Assembly: GCA_002205965.3 (NCBI GenBank)
Contig: NADL03000635.1
Location: 1,240,001 to 1,304,000 of the forward strand
Reading direction: 5' to 3'
Source of the DNA: Kappaphycus alvarezii
Taxonomy: Eukaryota; Rhodophyta; Florideophyceae; Gigartinales; Solieriaceae
Length of the DNA: 64,000 nucleotides
Made by a program: the position numbers and the translations under genes. Shown one piece after another: positions 8,729-19,658 of this stretch; position 1 is the stretch's first letter, and the number at the start of each line of letters is the position of its first letter. The notes beneath the pieces are model-generated. The model did not search any database and was not told where the DNA came from. It saw only the letters and a list, made by a program, of their open reading frames with translations.

Positions 8729-11156
8729 TTGCGAAGATGCTGCTTCTGCCAACCTAGCAAAGCACATCCCAATACAGGCAGGCGGCTCCAAATGGACCTC
8801 CTACCGCCCCATGACTGGCCCGGCGTCGAGAAGGCCGCCACCCCTCCCCGGGCGCTGTCCCCTCTGCCCGCAGCAAAACCAAAGATCCAAATAGTGGCGC
8901 AGCTTCTGGCTCATCTACGCACCGCACACGCCGAGAACTCAAATCTTGGGAAGCCCAAGCGCCACGAACACGCGACCCTAAATAGGGAACTAGCGAAAAT
9001 CGGCTACTGGTACTGCGGCTGCCACAACCAATACGTCCGCTCCAAGGTCTCGGGTCCGAGCGATACTGGGCTCTATACGTTTTCCTACTCCCAGTGCCCC
9101 AAATGCTCAGTGCGCACAGCGCCAGTACTCTACAAACCTCTCCACGAGACCCAATTACGGCAAGAAGTCCCACAACAGCACACCACGCCCCGTGTGTCGC
9201 GCCCGGATCTTCCCCCCGATGGACTACCAGAGGAACATACAGCCGCAGCTGTCCAACTGCAAGACGTCCACGCCCCATCGGCGCCAAACCCCGAATCCCC
9301 GTATGGCCCCGTAACTCCGCCGGACAACCCCAACCCGCGGAACTCCCCGTGCAGGCGTTACCCTCCATGGCACAAATTTGCACCACCTACACCCTCGTCA
9401 TGGCGCATATACCCATGAAGTTCCGCGGCTGCTTGGCCGAAACATACGCACAGGTCATGAACGATGCCGTCCATGCTTGCCAGTCTGGAGGCCCGGGCGC
9501 TTCCCACGCTTTCACAAAATTATTCCTGTTCCCCGCCGTCATGCTCGCCACCATGTCCCACCCCGACTCCGACCTACCCGGGTACCAACATCAGTCTCTT
9601 GCGGACAAAATGAGGGAGCGGATAGCACTGTGGAACCAAGGACAATTTCAAGAATTGTGGGAGGCAGCTACCCAACGGCCCGCTGATTCACTGACAGCCC
9701 CAACGGCCAACGAACAGCATCATTTGAATGTTAGACGGGCCACAAGACTGGCCAAGGAGGGGGCATTTGGTAAGGCAGCCCAAGCCCTAGGCTCGCTAGG
9801 TGTCCTCCCACCAACCCCCGGCGTCATTCAGGCCCTGCTCGACAAGCATCCCCAGACACCGCCCCCAAACGGGGCGAGGGATTCTTCTCCAGGAGAAGCA
9901 AATAGGCCGTTCCGCAACTTCACCGAAGAGGACGTCCTGAGAGCTTTCAGAGGTTTCAAACCCAGTTCCTCCGCCGGAGGTTTCGGCCTCAGGCCATCCC
10001 ATTTGGTTGAACTGCTGCGAGCCCCATCCTCATCTGGACGGTGTGGATTCCTACCTGCACTCACAAGGGTGGTGAACATACTTGCCGCAGGTAAAGCTCC
10101 GGCAGATCTGGCTCCGTGGATAGCCGGCGCGCCCCTTACGCCGTTGGCTAAAAAGCACAACACACCCCGACCAATCGCTGTAGGCGAGACGCTACGTAGA
10201 CTGGTAGGTAGCCGCCTCATGAAGCGGGCTACCCCGAAGGCAGCCAAGTACCTTTAGCCCCTCCAAATGGGAATAGCCACCCGAGCTGGAACGGACACAG
10301 TTGTGCACGGCGTTCGACGGGTTGTCCAAAAGTTCGGAACGGACCCCGCATACGGCATGCTGACTGTGGACCTGAAAAACGCGTTTAATCTGTGCAGTCG
10401 AGCTGCTTTCTTGGATGGTGTCGGGACCCTACTCCCAGAATTACTACCGTAGGTCTCGTACTGCCATGCCCTCGAGCCTGCCTATCTGTGGACCGGTCGC
10501 CACACCATCAGAAGCATGCAACGAACACAGCAAGGGGACAACCTCGGCGGCCTGCTCTTCGACTTGGTTCTGCACCCTGTTTTACTCAAGATCCAAGAAC
10601 TTTTAAGTTCCCAAGACGAGGAAGACGAACTAATGCGCCACATGCTGCTGCAACTCTAGTACCATGATGACGGGTATATCATCGCACGCCACGATCAACT
10701 CCGCCGCGCAGTGGAAATCCTCTCGTCTCTCGACGCCACCAGCAGGGGTCTACACCTCTCTTTGCCAAAATGCAAGGTCTGGTGGCCGACGGCCCCCCAG
10801 AGTTCGTGCAGCGCCTCTACCCGAATGTCCTCAAACAAGAGTATAGTGAGGGCACACTCGTCCTCAACGCTCCAATCGGCACAGAGACCTTCACCAAGAG
10901 AACTTTCTCCGCGCACGAGAAGTCCCTCGAACCGTTTCTTGAAGCCATCATTGACCGCGAGGATACGCAAATAGCGTTCCAGCTGCTCCGAAATTGCTTC
11001 GGAGTCTGCAAACTCGGCTATTTACTACGCGTAGTCCCGACGTCGTCCACCGCCGAGGAAGCTGCCATGTTTGACGATATGATAGAGCGCTGCGTCCGCA
11101 CCCTGGCAGGGGGGTCCTGGATTCAGAGGTCTTCCGCGAACTCCAACTTCCAGTGA
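8729..11156 (+). pseudogene. LINE-A zinc finger and reverse transcriptase
   Basis: The N-terminus has a C2H2-like finger split over two frames (CPLC near 8860, then LLAHLRTAH at about 8905-8930) and a further cysteine set (CGCH, later CPKC). An all-helical linker region follows, and RT blocks are recognisable from about 9900: RAFRGFKPSSSAGGFGLRPS, PRPIAVGETLRRL, the catalytic VDLKNAFN (near 10375) and TQQGDN (near 10525). Box C, normally YADD, reads YHDDG near 10660, after an in-frame stop. Stops also fall near 10257 and 10450, so the enzyme is dead. The family copies its RNA onto a nicked chromosomal target. LINE-A differs strongly in sequence from LINE-B. Confidence 0.85.
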
Positions 11157-12220
11157 AATCACTGGATGCGAAGCGGCCCTCCCTTGGGATCGGATTCACT
11201 TCCGCCAAAGACATCGCCGCGGCCGCCTTCCTCGCCTCCAGCGCGGCTACCAACAAGTTGTGCAATGTCGTCCTGCCCGCTCCTATCAGGAGCCTCACCA
11301 CCTACAACGACGCTTTGGACGTCCACCGGAATTGGTCACTTGCCTGTCTGCAGTCAAGGATTCTTCCATTCAGAGCCTTTTGCTCACGCAATACACCATC
11401 GCAAAAGAAACTAACAGACGCAATCCATGCAGCAGTGCAAGAAAGCATCTCCCCCGGTGATCAAAGAAGGCAGGCATTCCGCGCCTCCATGGCCCTCCCG
11501 GGCGCCAAGGAATGGGTGTACTGCGCTCCGTGCCCCAGCCTCAAGACAAGTATTGACCCCCGCGAATTCGCGGTGTGGTTTCAATACTTTTGTCAAGTCC
11601 CGCTGTTCCCTTCGGACGTGCCGTGCCCAAGACGAAACTGCCCCGAAACCCTCGATTGTTTCGGGGAGCATCTCCTTCACTGCAGACATGGTGGGCACAG
11701 AACTCGACGGCATGACCATCAAGTGGCCCTTTTTGCGCAAGACCTGCAGAAAGCGGCCCATCACCCCGCCGTCGAACCGCGGGACGGGGTCCATCGCACA
11801 AGGCCAGACATTCGGGCGATGGGAAGCAGTGGAGGTACGGACTTCTTTGACGTGACGTTCATCAACCCGCTGGCGCCTTCCCACAGGAGGGCCCAAACGT
11901 TTAATCCGCTCACCTCGATCAACGCGGCCGCCTCCGCGAAGCATAGAAGATATGATTCTTTTATTGCAACCTCCGGGAGAAGTAAGCTTGTGCCTATCCC
12001 TACATCTACTCTCGGAGGGTGGCACCCGGACGCCTATTGGGTGCTAACCGACGTCGCGCGGAACGTAGCCGTTAGAGTGATGGAGACATATGGTAAGGTC
12101 CGTACGGCACCTACTCGGAGGCACGCTGCCGCGGCCGTAATGTGTAACGCAGCCTGTCTGCTGGGGGCCTTGAGCCGGCTTTCTAGGGTAATTTTAAAGG
12201 TATTACTGCGCACCCTGTAG
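11153..12220 (+). pseudogene. LINE-A C-terminal zinc knuckle and restriction-like endonuclease
   Basis: A single open frame of about 355 codons continuing the LINE-A polyprotein in a shifted frame. It has a Cys-Cys-His-Cys knuckle (C-x4-C-x9-H-x3-C, about 11628-11685), an RHD motif just after, then the PD-(D/E)XK core: RPDI at 11801-11812 and FFDVTF near 11840-11857. The C-terminal GGWHPDAYW segment is also conserved in the remnant at 57481-58407. This endonuclease nicks target DNA in R2-like LINEs. The domain itself looks undamaged; what is broken is its link to the RT upstream. Confidence 0.85.
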
Positions 12221-12280
12221 GATATTTCGGGCCACAACCGACCATATTTTTCAAATATTAAATCACCCCACATTTTCCCC

Positions 12281-12291
12281 CTGTACAATAG
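12281..12291. repeat. Target-site duplication, right copy (LINE-A nest)
   Basis: The second copy of CTGTACAATAG, directly after the 3' end of LINE-A. See 513-523. Confidence 0.75.
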
Positions 12292-12549
12292 TGTACAGTA
12301 CAACGACACATAATGGGTTAAATCCACGGCAAGAAAAAACTGCTTTACTGAATCTTCACTTGCAACTGATTTTAACGTCTCTGTGCATAATTTTCAAGCA
12401 GTGAGATAAACGTAGATCAGCCACACAGGGTTTGCTATAATGTACAGAAACGCAATAGTTGATAAGCAGGCAAACGCTTGTGGCTCCACATCCTCGATAC
12501 GCTGTTGCGAGCCACAAAAGGGACTCTTTGAGCAACTGGCGCTGAAAGC

Positions 12550-13260
12550 TCACGATGGTTCACGCGGCAGCAAGTTCACCAGAGAGTAGAGTATCGATAG
12601 GCCCGCAATACCCAAAACATGTGCACCCGAGAACCAATAAACAAGAGGGATGTAGCCCTTCCATGTTAAAATGAGCAACGTAATCCCGATAACACCTGCA
12701 AAGAACGTAGATTCAAAACACAACTGCATACGAAGTGTCAACAAGAAGTCAAGCAGGACGACAATGATGTTGAACAACACGGCGGCTGTGAAGATGGGCA
12801 CTTCGTCCTCCACAGACTGCTCGGATAGGGTAACCAAAACAAATACATTCAAGCCAATAGAGCCCATCGCAAACATTTGCCAGAGAGCTACACTTGCATA
12901 ACTAAGATGGCGAAGTCCGTGATGCCGAGCCTCCAGTAAGGTAACGTGAAGCACGGTGCAAACAACCAAAAGAAAAGAAGAAAACACGACCGGAACATTC
13001 CAAGAATACAAGACCAACAAGCCAATTCCCAGACGGGACGGTCTCGATTCGATGGAAATGTAGCAGAGTGCGATGATAAGAACCACGAGGACACTGAGGC
13101 GCCATGCTAGGATAAAAGGTGTTGGGATGTAACGAGAGGTTGCAGCATCGGCTAAAGAAAATCTGTCAGTGAAGCACGTAGGGCATCTCACACAGCAGCC
13201 GTCATGATATTCTTCTAAGTCTGGAGAGGGCGTAGTGGTCTGACGGTCGCCGACTGCCAT
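12550..13260 (-). CDS. Multi-pass membrane protein, copy 1
   Basis: A 236-residue protein from the ATG at 13260 (context GCCATGGC); the frame is open a little further upstream but with no ATG. Six or seven hydrophobic segments are visible at about residues 48-69, 77-108, 121-144, 154-176, 184-201 and 206-230. A cysteine cluster, GCCVRCPTC (residues 21-29), precedes the first of them. The LRMQLCFESTFFAG segment followed by a W-x3-IPLVYWF segment resembles the FAR-17a/AIG1-like and plant At1g10660-type membrane families, whose molecular roles are poorly known; this match is from memory and uncertain. It is an intact, intron-free host-like gene inside an inverted repeat, with a second copy at 34835-35545 that differs only in a tight cluster near residues 190-195. 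Nothing suggests it belongs to a transposon's own machinery. Confidence 0.8.
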   Translation of the reverse strand: MAVGDRQTTTPSPDLEEYHDGCCVRCPTCFTDRFSLADAATSRYIPTPFILAWRLSVLVVLIIALCYISIESRPSRLGIGLLVLYSWNVPVVFSSFLLVVCTVLHVTLLEARHHGLRHLSYASVALWQMFAMGSIGLNVFVLVTLSEQSVEDEVPIFTAAVLFNIIVVLLDFLLTLRMQLCFESTFFAGVIGITLLILTWKGYIPLVYWFSGAHVLGIAGLSILYSLVNLLPREPS

Positions 13261-13916
13261 GGCGTGGATAGCAGTGGGGAAAGGAATGCAGATGGTTTGG
13301 TGATGGGGAAGGATCAGCGGCACAAGGGGTGGGTATAACTGAGGTCTATCTGCTACAGACCAATTCTGCTGACTCCTTTAGATACTTTTTCTGTATTAAT
13401 GGAAATTCGCAGTTGTTATTAACGAGTCAACCGGCTTGTCATCAAAAGTAGATCAACTTACAAGAAAACGAATATGCTGTAATCTTCGACGGGATACCTT
13501 TACCAACGAGGTTGTATACTGCTGAGCCGACATAGAGATGAAATAGTGGCGGACGTTCTTACTGGTCATAATGGGATAAATGCAGGCAGAGTTGAACGAA
13601 TGACACTACTCCCGGCGACGACCAGTTGACAGCGGTTGCAACTTGCAAACTTTTCGTTCTTTTCGTCTGAAGGTTCCGACTGGTGACCGGACGAGATTTG
13701 TATTCTGTATTTTGCGACACTGCTTCCATCCAACCAAAAGAGACAATGGCGGCTTGACTTTCTCCAGCAATGAAGGGGAAAAAGGCACTCTCGAGTCCCT
13801 ACGTTATGCATTGTTGAACCGAAAGTTGGTGCTCTCAGCCCCAGGTTTAGCCTCCCGGAATTTTCATTTGACGATTCCTTTGCTAGAGTCTGGCTAGCCT
13901 CGCCCACCCGTCCACA
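13261..13916 (-). other. Upstream region of membrane-protein gene, copy 1
   Basis: No supported gene. Open frames here (for example 113 codons at 13566-13907, minus) begin without ATG and have no recognisable domain. The region is conserved almost base for base in the right arm (about 34178-34834), which by itself shows only recent duplication or conversion. It probably holds the promoter and 5' UTR; I see no clear TATA box. Confidence 0.4.
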
Positions 13917-14060
13917 ATTGTACTCAATGCATCGCTGTACTGTACTCTACTGTATGCTATCTCAGTTTATCGACGATATTCATTGGTACAATCCTGTACC
14001 TATGCACGTACAGTACATAGATGTACAGTACAGTACAGTGCATAGATGTACTGTACAGTT
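13917..14060. repeat. GTAC / TACTGTA-rich tract
   Basis: Dense runs of GTACAGTA, TACTGTAC and related words, partly self-complementary, at the inner edge of the left outer arm. A matching tract lies at about 34005-34110 in the right arm. Similar words are scattered in many non-coding parts of the window. Confidence 0.8.
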
Positions 14061-14117
14061 GTGGCAATTACATTACACTGTAAGTCCAAGTCGATGGTAA
14101 GATTGTAGTTCTACGGT

Positions 14118-14290
14118 TTCGGCAGAATGCAAGTTTTCATGAGCGGGCTACTTTAGATTTCAGTGCAGTGAGCATTACCAAGCTGCAGTCTGGCAGTGGT
14201 AGTGATTCGGCAGAATGCAAGTTTTCATGAGCGGGCTACTTTAGATTTCAGTGCAGTGAGCATTACCAAGCTGCAGTCTGGCAGTGGTAT
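14118..14290. repeat. Tandem duplication, period 88 bp
   Basis: Two nearly perfect copies of an 88-bp unit starting TTCGGCAGAATGCAAG and ending GGCAGTGGTA. It is unique to the left side; no counterpart is seen between the right outer arm and the right Copia copy. Confidence 0.9.
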
Positions 14291-14466
14291 TGAGTAACGA
14301 CACGGAAAACCATGTCAATGTGTTGATCATCCGTTATGCGTCTATGTGTTAATTTTGTGTATTTACGTTTGTTCTGTACTTTGAATTTATGCCGCCGCGC
14401 AAATCTCGTCTGTGTTCCCGCTAGTGAATGTGGGCTAACTTTGTCGCGAATTTATGTTTACCTTCA

Positions 14467-17400
14467 GACTGGGTTTCACCCGTTTGGTGTTGCAGCGTGC
14501 TGCGCATGGTAGCCCTTTTGCGCATGTTTTTGCCGCAAGTTGATGGTTACGGATTGTTGATGTAAGGTTTTACTTGGCGTCTGTCTATTGGTGCACGCTC
14601 GGTGTTCTGCACCTCGGGCAGCTTGCGGAGTTACCCTGCTTAGATAAGCTTGCGCCGTATAGATGGATATAAATACCTCCTGTACTTCCCACCCTACTAG
14701 CGGGTGTTGAGATGCGTAAGAGAGTTCAGAAAGACCCAGTGTCAAGTTTCGTTTACAGTGCAACGCACTCGGACGTCGAGTAGCCGCACTAGTAAAGAAC
14801 TTACCGGACGTCGGTAGGTTAACACTTCTCTTCTTGAACATTGTAGTTCCACATTCGCGAATACCCAACATTGTTCGCTCTCTGCCTCTACACAACGTTG
14901 CTCACCCTCTTCCTTTTGAAACACAGTTCGTTCTTCTCTTTTCGATCACGTTGCTTTTTCACTCTTCCGTACTCCAAGTGCTGTCTACTTTCGCTCTACT
15001 ACCACTCTTTCGTTTATCGTTTACTATTTGAGCTTCAAGTGATCATCAAGTTCCAAGTGGTTGCTCAAGCTGCTTCTACGACAAGATGTCTACACTGCCG
15101 ACAGACAACCAAGGTAATGAAGGTCAGGATACAAGTTGCTTAGGTGGTTCAAGTGAGGCTCCGTTCCTCCCGACCATCAGCGATGGTATGTTGACTGCTA
15201 TGTCACCGGTGCTAAATGGATTCATTACTACGATACGCACCTGGCAGCTGGATGAAGACCTTACTGGGGCTGGTTTGGTGAAGTTCATCGCTGAGTTCTT
15301 CCCGCCCGCCGTCTTATTCTCGTCCGAACTTCGTGCCTTACCGACCATACACTCGGAGCTCCGGAACCTGTTAGACAAGCGTGGTGCTCACCTTACCCAG
15401 CACCCGTCCCGAAGGGTCCTCATGACTCTGGCAACGAATCTATACGAGGATGAGGATAATGCCAACGCAGCTGTTGATATTGACCGTAACATTATCGCTG
15501 CAGGCCGTCGTGGTCCTTCGCAAGGTGCTGAAGCTGCGTCCTCTGGTCCCAGTGTTCCGTCGCCTACTCCGCAGGTTTATAACTCTTCATCAGAGAAGGT
15601 TGCTCACAATGTGGCTATGCGTTTCCGGGACAAGGACAAGAAGTTCGCCGGAGAACTTGGTCATTGTTGGCAAGAATATGTCGATTAATACCGTCAAATG
15701 TCTAGGGATTACAATTTGACTCAAGAACAGAAGCTCCATTACCTTCACAACCTTCTGCAAGGTGACATCAAGCGCTTCTACTTGGATGTTGTCGATGGCT
15801 ACGCTACGACTTTCCAGCGAGCCGTTGACATAGTAGAGTGTGAATACAACTCACATGTTCGTCAGAACAAGGTAAAGAATTGCTGAAGTCTCCTTGAATG
15901 AGCAATTTCGTCAATGAAAGTTTGGATCCGACTGAAGCTCTTGGAGAGGTCTACAAGGCTATTACTAGGTTGATTCGTCACGCACCCAACTCTCATCGAG
16001 GCGATGCTCACAAGATCTACTTCCTCTCTACGGCCGTTTGTGGTTACGACTGGGCAATTGAGCCGCTCTCCCGTGTCGCGACTCATAGACTAATCTTCCA
16101 ACAGCTGTATGGTGAGCTTGAGGCTGCGTTGCAACTCAGCAAAGATGCTGAAGTTGCTCGTATGAAGGATGAAATCTTCTCCAAGGTTAAGAGCAGGACC
16201 ATCGGGTACAATGGAGAAGACACAGGAATACTCTTTGCCGGTCAAGGTCGCTACGGAAACCAGTCTTCCCCAAACAAGTCCAAAGGCCTTCACAATCGCC
16301 ATGTTGGTTCTGATAAGATGAAGAAGAAAGTTCAGTTCGATCCGCTCTCCATTGTAGGATGCTTCAACTGCGGTAAGCGCGATCACATGATCAAGGATTG
16401 CCCAGAAGCTCTTAACGTTGCTCGTGCTGCTGCAAACAAGCCCGCGTACTACGAGAAACGGAATGAATCCCTCACGTATTGGACGAATGTGGTTCTGGCT
16501 GAACTGTGCATGCAGTTGGATTCTTCGTGTCAAGTCACAGATGCTACTGAAGGTGGTGATCCCGAAGTAGGAACTTCGAACAAGGACATGTTCGAGAGCC
16601 TCCTGGCTAGTGTTCAAGATGCGAAAATAAACTTCATTCATGGAGGATCGACCTCGTCTTCAGACACTGCCGCCGTCATTCCGACTCCAAGTCTTGTCAA
16701 CAGTGAGTATGACCCGATCCCCTTCGACGATGCAGGTTCATTAACTACCGTGTTCGAGCGTGATGATGCCCTCGATACACTTTAGTGTATGGCAGTTAAC
16801 ACGGACCAATCTCCTCCGTACTATGGTGCATGTGTCGATACTGGAGCTCAACGTTCGGTGATTTGTAAAATTCAAGCCCTCGCGTACTGCAGGTTTGCTC
16901 GGCAAGCCATTCAACCGAATACCATGGACCTTCTGTACAAGTTCGGGAACCAACGCTTTCCGTGTATTGGCGTGATCAAGGTTCGTATTCCTCTGTCTAA
17001 CTTCGAATTCATGGAGTTCGACGTCGCTGTGGTTGACGTCATCCGTCCCTCTTCTTCTAGGATTGGAGTTCTTGGTCAAGTTTCACGCAACTGTGGACGT
17101 TGGCAAAAGGCTTTTGCATGCTGGTAAAGGACATTGGTCCATCCCGGTGGTTCATAAGATGGGTCATCTGTACATCGAATGGCCTGACTCGGACATTTTG
17201 TATACGGTCGATGAACTTCGCAAGGTTCATAGATACTTCTACCATCCAGAGTCGCAACGTTTGTACTCTGCGCTCCGCCGAGCTGGCCCCGAAGACTGTG
17301 AACCGGATGACCTAAAGAAGCTTCAAGAGATCGAAGCCGAGTGTGATGTATGTCAACGACTTGGTGCGATGCCAGGTCGTTTCAGGACAAGCATGCCCGA

Positions 17401-19440
17401 GACAGATGTTATCTTTAACCGAGTCTTATGCTGTGACCTCATGTCTATCGATGTTAAGACTCTTCTGCATTGCGTTGACATGGACACCAAGTTCAGTGCC
17501 GCTGCATTCCTCCCTAGTCAAGGTGCTCAAGATGCATGGGACACCTACGAGAAGATTTGGGCCCTCCGATATGTTGGAAACCCCACCGAGTTGCATGCCG
17601 ATGCTGGTCTACAGTTTACTTCAAGGCTGTTCAATACGTAGTGCAAGCTGGCTTCGATAAAGTTGACCCTATCTGGAGTCGAAGGCCACAACGCAATCGA
17701 GGTTGGTGAAAGGTACCACAAGTACCTAAGGCAGATCTATCGCAAGGTTCAAGCTGAGATACCAAGCCTAAGCAAGGAAGACACGCTGGAGGCTGCTGTC
17801 AAGGTGTTGAATGATACAGCCGGTCCCCATGGTCTCGTTCCGACACTACTCGTCTTCGGAGTAATGACCCGCATTCCAGTGACTTCGGCCAACCTTCCGG
17901 ACCAAGTTAGACGTATGGAGGCTATGGAAAAGGCAAGGAGAAAACTCGCAAATATCATCCCGAGAAGCGGGTCTCACCCGCGCTCCGCAACAATATCCCT
18001 GCCGCAGTGTCGAAGGACATCAAGATAGGGATGGAGGTTCTCGTCTACCGCGAAGGTCCCAAGGTATGGGATGGTCCCTTTCAAGTTTTGGACGTGTCTG
18101 GTAAGGTTGTTCATGTGAATGTGAATGGGAGCACTGTCAAGTTCTCTGTAGACAAGGTAAAGGAATATCGTCGTGGTCAAGCAAACGAAGGTGATCACGC
18201 TGAAACTCCCGTTACTCCTGAAGTTCGAGAACAGCAAGGCCCGAATGTTTCGATCTTCGACGAGCTAGACCAAGTTCTTGCAGATCGCCCGCCTCAAACG
18301 ACAAATGTTGATGAATCCAGCAACCCCTTCGACATCTCTGAGTTCCTCACGAAGATAATCCAGAAGGATGACCCCCTCTACACTTCGAAGATGTTTGAGG
18401 ATGCAAGGACGGCAGAAGTTCAAGGTTTCTTGTTACGTGGTGTGTTTCAAGTCATCGATCGTTCCCAAGTACCTGACGATGCGAATGTCATCAGTGGCAG
18501 GTTTGCACTTACGCTCAAGAACATCGATACCGAGAAGGAGAAAGCCAAGGCAAGATACGTTGCCCAAGGACACAAGGACGTGGACAGGGGTATCTTCGTG
18601 CACAATGCTCCAAGCCTCAACCATCGTTCGGTTCGAGTGATTGCTTCCTTTGCAGCAATCAAGGGCTATCGTCTGTTCAGCTACGACGTAAACCAAGCCT
18701 ATTTGCAGAGTGATTACGACCTGAGCCGTGACATCTACCTAGATCCCAAGGACTCAGATCGCAAATACTTCAAGCTGTCCAAGGCACAAGTGTTCAAGGT
18801 TCGAAGGCCCCTCTATGGCTTGTGTGATTCAGGTGACTACTGGCTCGACACAGTGCACAGGCACTTCATTAAGGACTTGCAGATGATTTCAATGAACGGA
18901 GACCAGGCTCTCTTTGCGAGCAAGGCCACTGATGCTGATAGAGTGCAAGGTTTCCTTGCTCTCTATGTTGACGATATCCTGGGTGCAGGCAATGATGAGT
19001 TTCAAGCTCTGGCTGACACACTCCCTGAGCGCTTCGATGTCAAGCAGAAAGAATGGGGCGACACCTAATTCTTTGGCATTAGCATCCGCCGAACTTTCGA
19101 AAACCTCATTACTCTTGTCCAGAAGCTCTTCATTAACAAGCTTCCTCTTCTTCCTAAGGATGTATCATTCCAATTCTTCCGAAGTGTTCGTGCATCGGTC
19201 GCCTGGGTTGCCTACTCCCTCCCGGACATCATATGTGCCGTCAACAGGGCTTCTCAAGTTACCGAGTCCTCGTTCTGTTCAAGTGACATTGAGAACATGA
19301 ACCGCTCTATCCGTCTCCTTAAGTCCAAGGATTTCATACCCAAGTACTTCCACTTAGACGAGGAGAAAATACACCTGCGTGTCTACTCGATGCTTTGTTC
19401 GGCACGAACACCAACCTCTTCTCGCAGATTGGATTTAGGG
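14467..19440 (+). mobile_element. Copia LTR retrotransposon fossil, left mirror copy
   Basis: Parts in order: a 5' LTR of about 580 bp from 14469 with a TATA box at 14668-14675, a possible primer-binding site TGGTTGCTCAAGC near 15058, gag from 15086 with a CFNCGKRDHMIKDC zinc knuckle (about 16360), an aspartic protease with DTGA (about 16837), a His-His-Cys-Cys integrase module and core (about 17200-17700), and RT with LYVDDIL (about 18960) running into RNase H. No second LTR is found at the far end; the copy passes into unrelated DNA there. The frame is broken at roughly half a dozen places. It belongs to a different Copia family from 1495-8575, and its age cannot be set from LTRs. Confidence 0.9.
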
Positions 19441-19658
19441 TAATTTTTGAGCTTTAAACATTTTGCATTTGTGCGTGGGATGCTCTTTTTTGTTTAAAAC
19501 AGATGCGCTATCATTCATGGCAGAAGAACGATAAAAATGTGTAGGGATTGGAGAGAAAATGTAGTTCATGGGGTGAGTGCTTGAGAGAAGACCGGACAAG
19601 GAATACGGACAGAAGCAGTCCTTTAGGGATGTTAGGCTGTATATGAGTTCAGCGCTCC
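19441..19658. other. Non-Copia segment shared by both inner arms
   Basis: About 215 bp with no gene. It includes GTCCTTTAGGGATGTTAGG (19618-19636), which resembles the TCCTTTAGA-type ends of the piggyBac-like elements in this window, so it may be an end fragment of such an element. The same sequence lies inverted at 21025-21242. Confidence 0.55.

Larger units (their letters stand above)
524..12280 (+). mobile_element. LINE-A: restriction-like-endonuclease LINE with nested insertions
   Basis: A non-LTR retrotransposon on the plus strand. Recognisable coding parts run from about 8729 to 12220: N-terminal zinc-finger-like cysteines, reverse transcriptase, then a C-terminal zinc knuckle and PD-(D/E)XK endonuclease, the R2/NeSL/CRE type of layout rather than the APE type. 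The flanking 11-bp duplication (513-523, 12281-12291) delimits the whole insertion. Inside it are a piggyBac-type MITE (1014-1462) and a Copia element (1495-8575); removing both leaves about 4.2 kb, a normal length for such a LINE. There is no poly(A) tail: the 3' end is short and ends in a C-rich run just before the duplication, as in R2-like elements. That 524-1012 belongs to this LINE is inferred from the duplication only. The element is dead: the reading frame is broken by several stops and shifts. Confidence 0.7.
12281..14058. repeat. Outer inverted repeat, left arm, proximal part
   Basis: The reverse complement of about 34035-35815 and nearly identical over most of its length, in clear contrast to the distal arm 1-523. 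It contains the membrane-protein gene 12550-13260 and its upstream region. The homology fades in the GTAC-rich tract near 14050-14060. Confidence 0.95.
14467..19658. repeat. Inner inverted repeat, left arm
   Basis: The reverse complement of 21025-26217, with only a handful of differences over about 5.2 kb. It comprises a Copia fossil plus about 215 bp of other sequence (19441-19658). The outer limit coincides with the Copia LTR edge (TGGGTTTCACCC), and the inner limit is at GTATATGAGTTCAGC. Confidence 0.95.

Noticed and set aside
13566-13907. 113-codon open frame on each outer arm (also 34188-34529) as a gene
   Set aside because: It begins with GTG, has no domain, and its perfect conservation between arms is explained by recent duplication or conversion.
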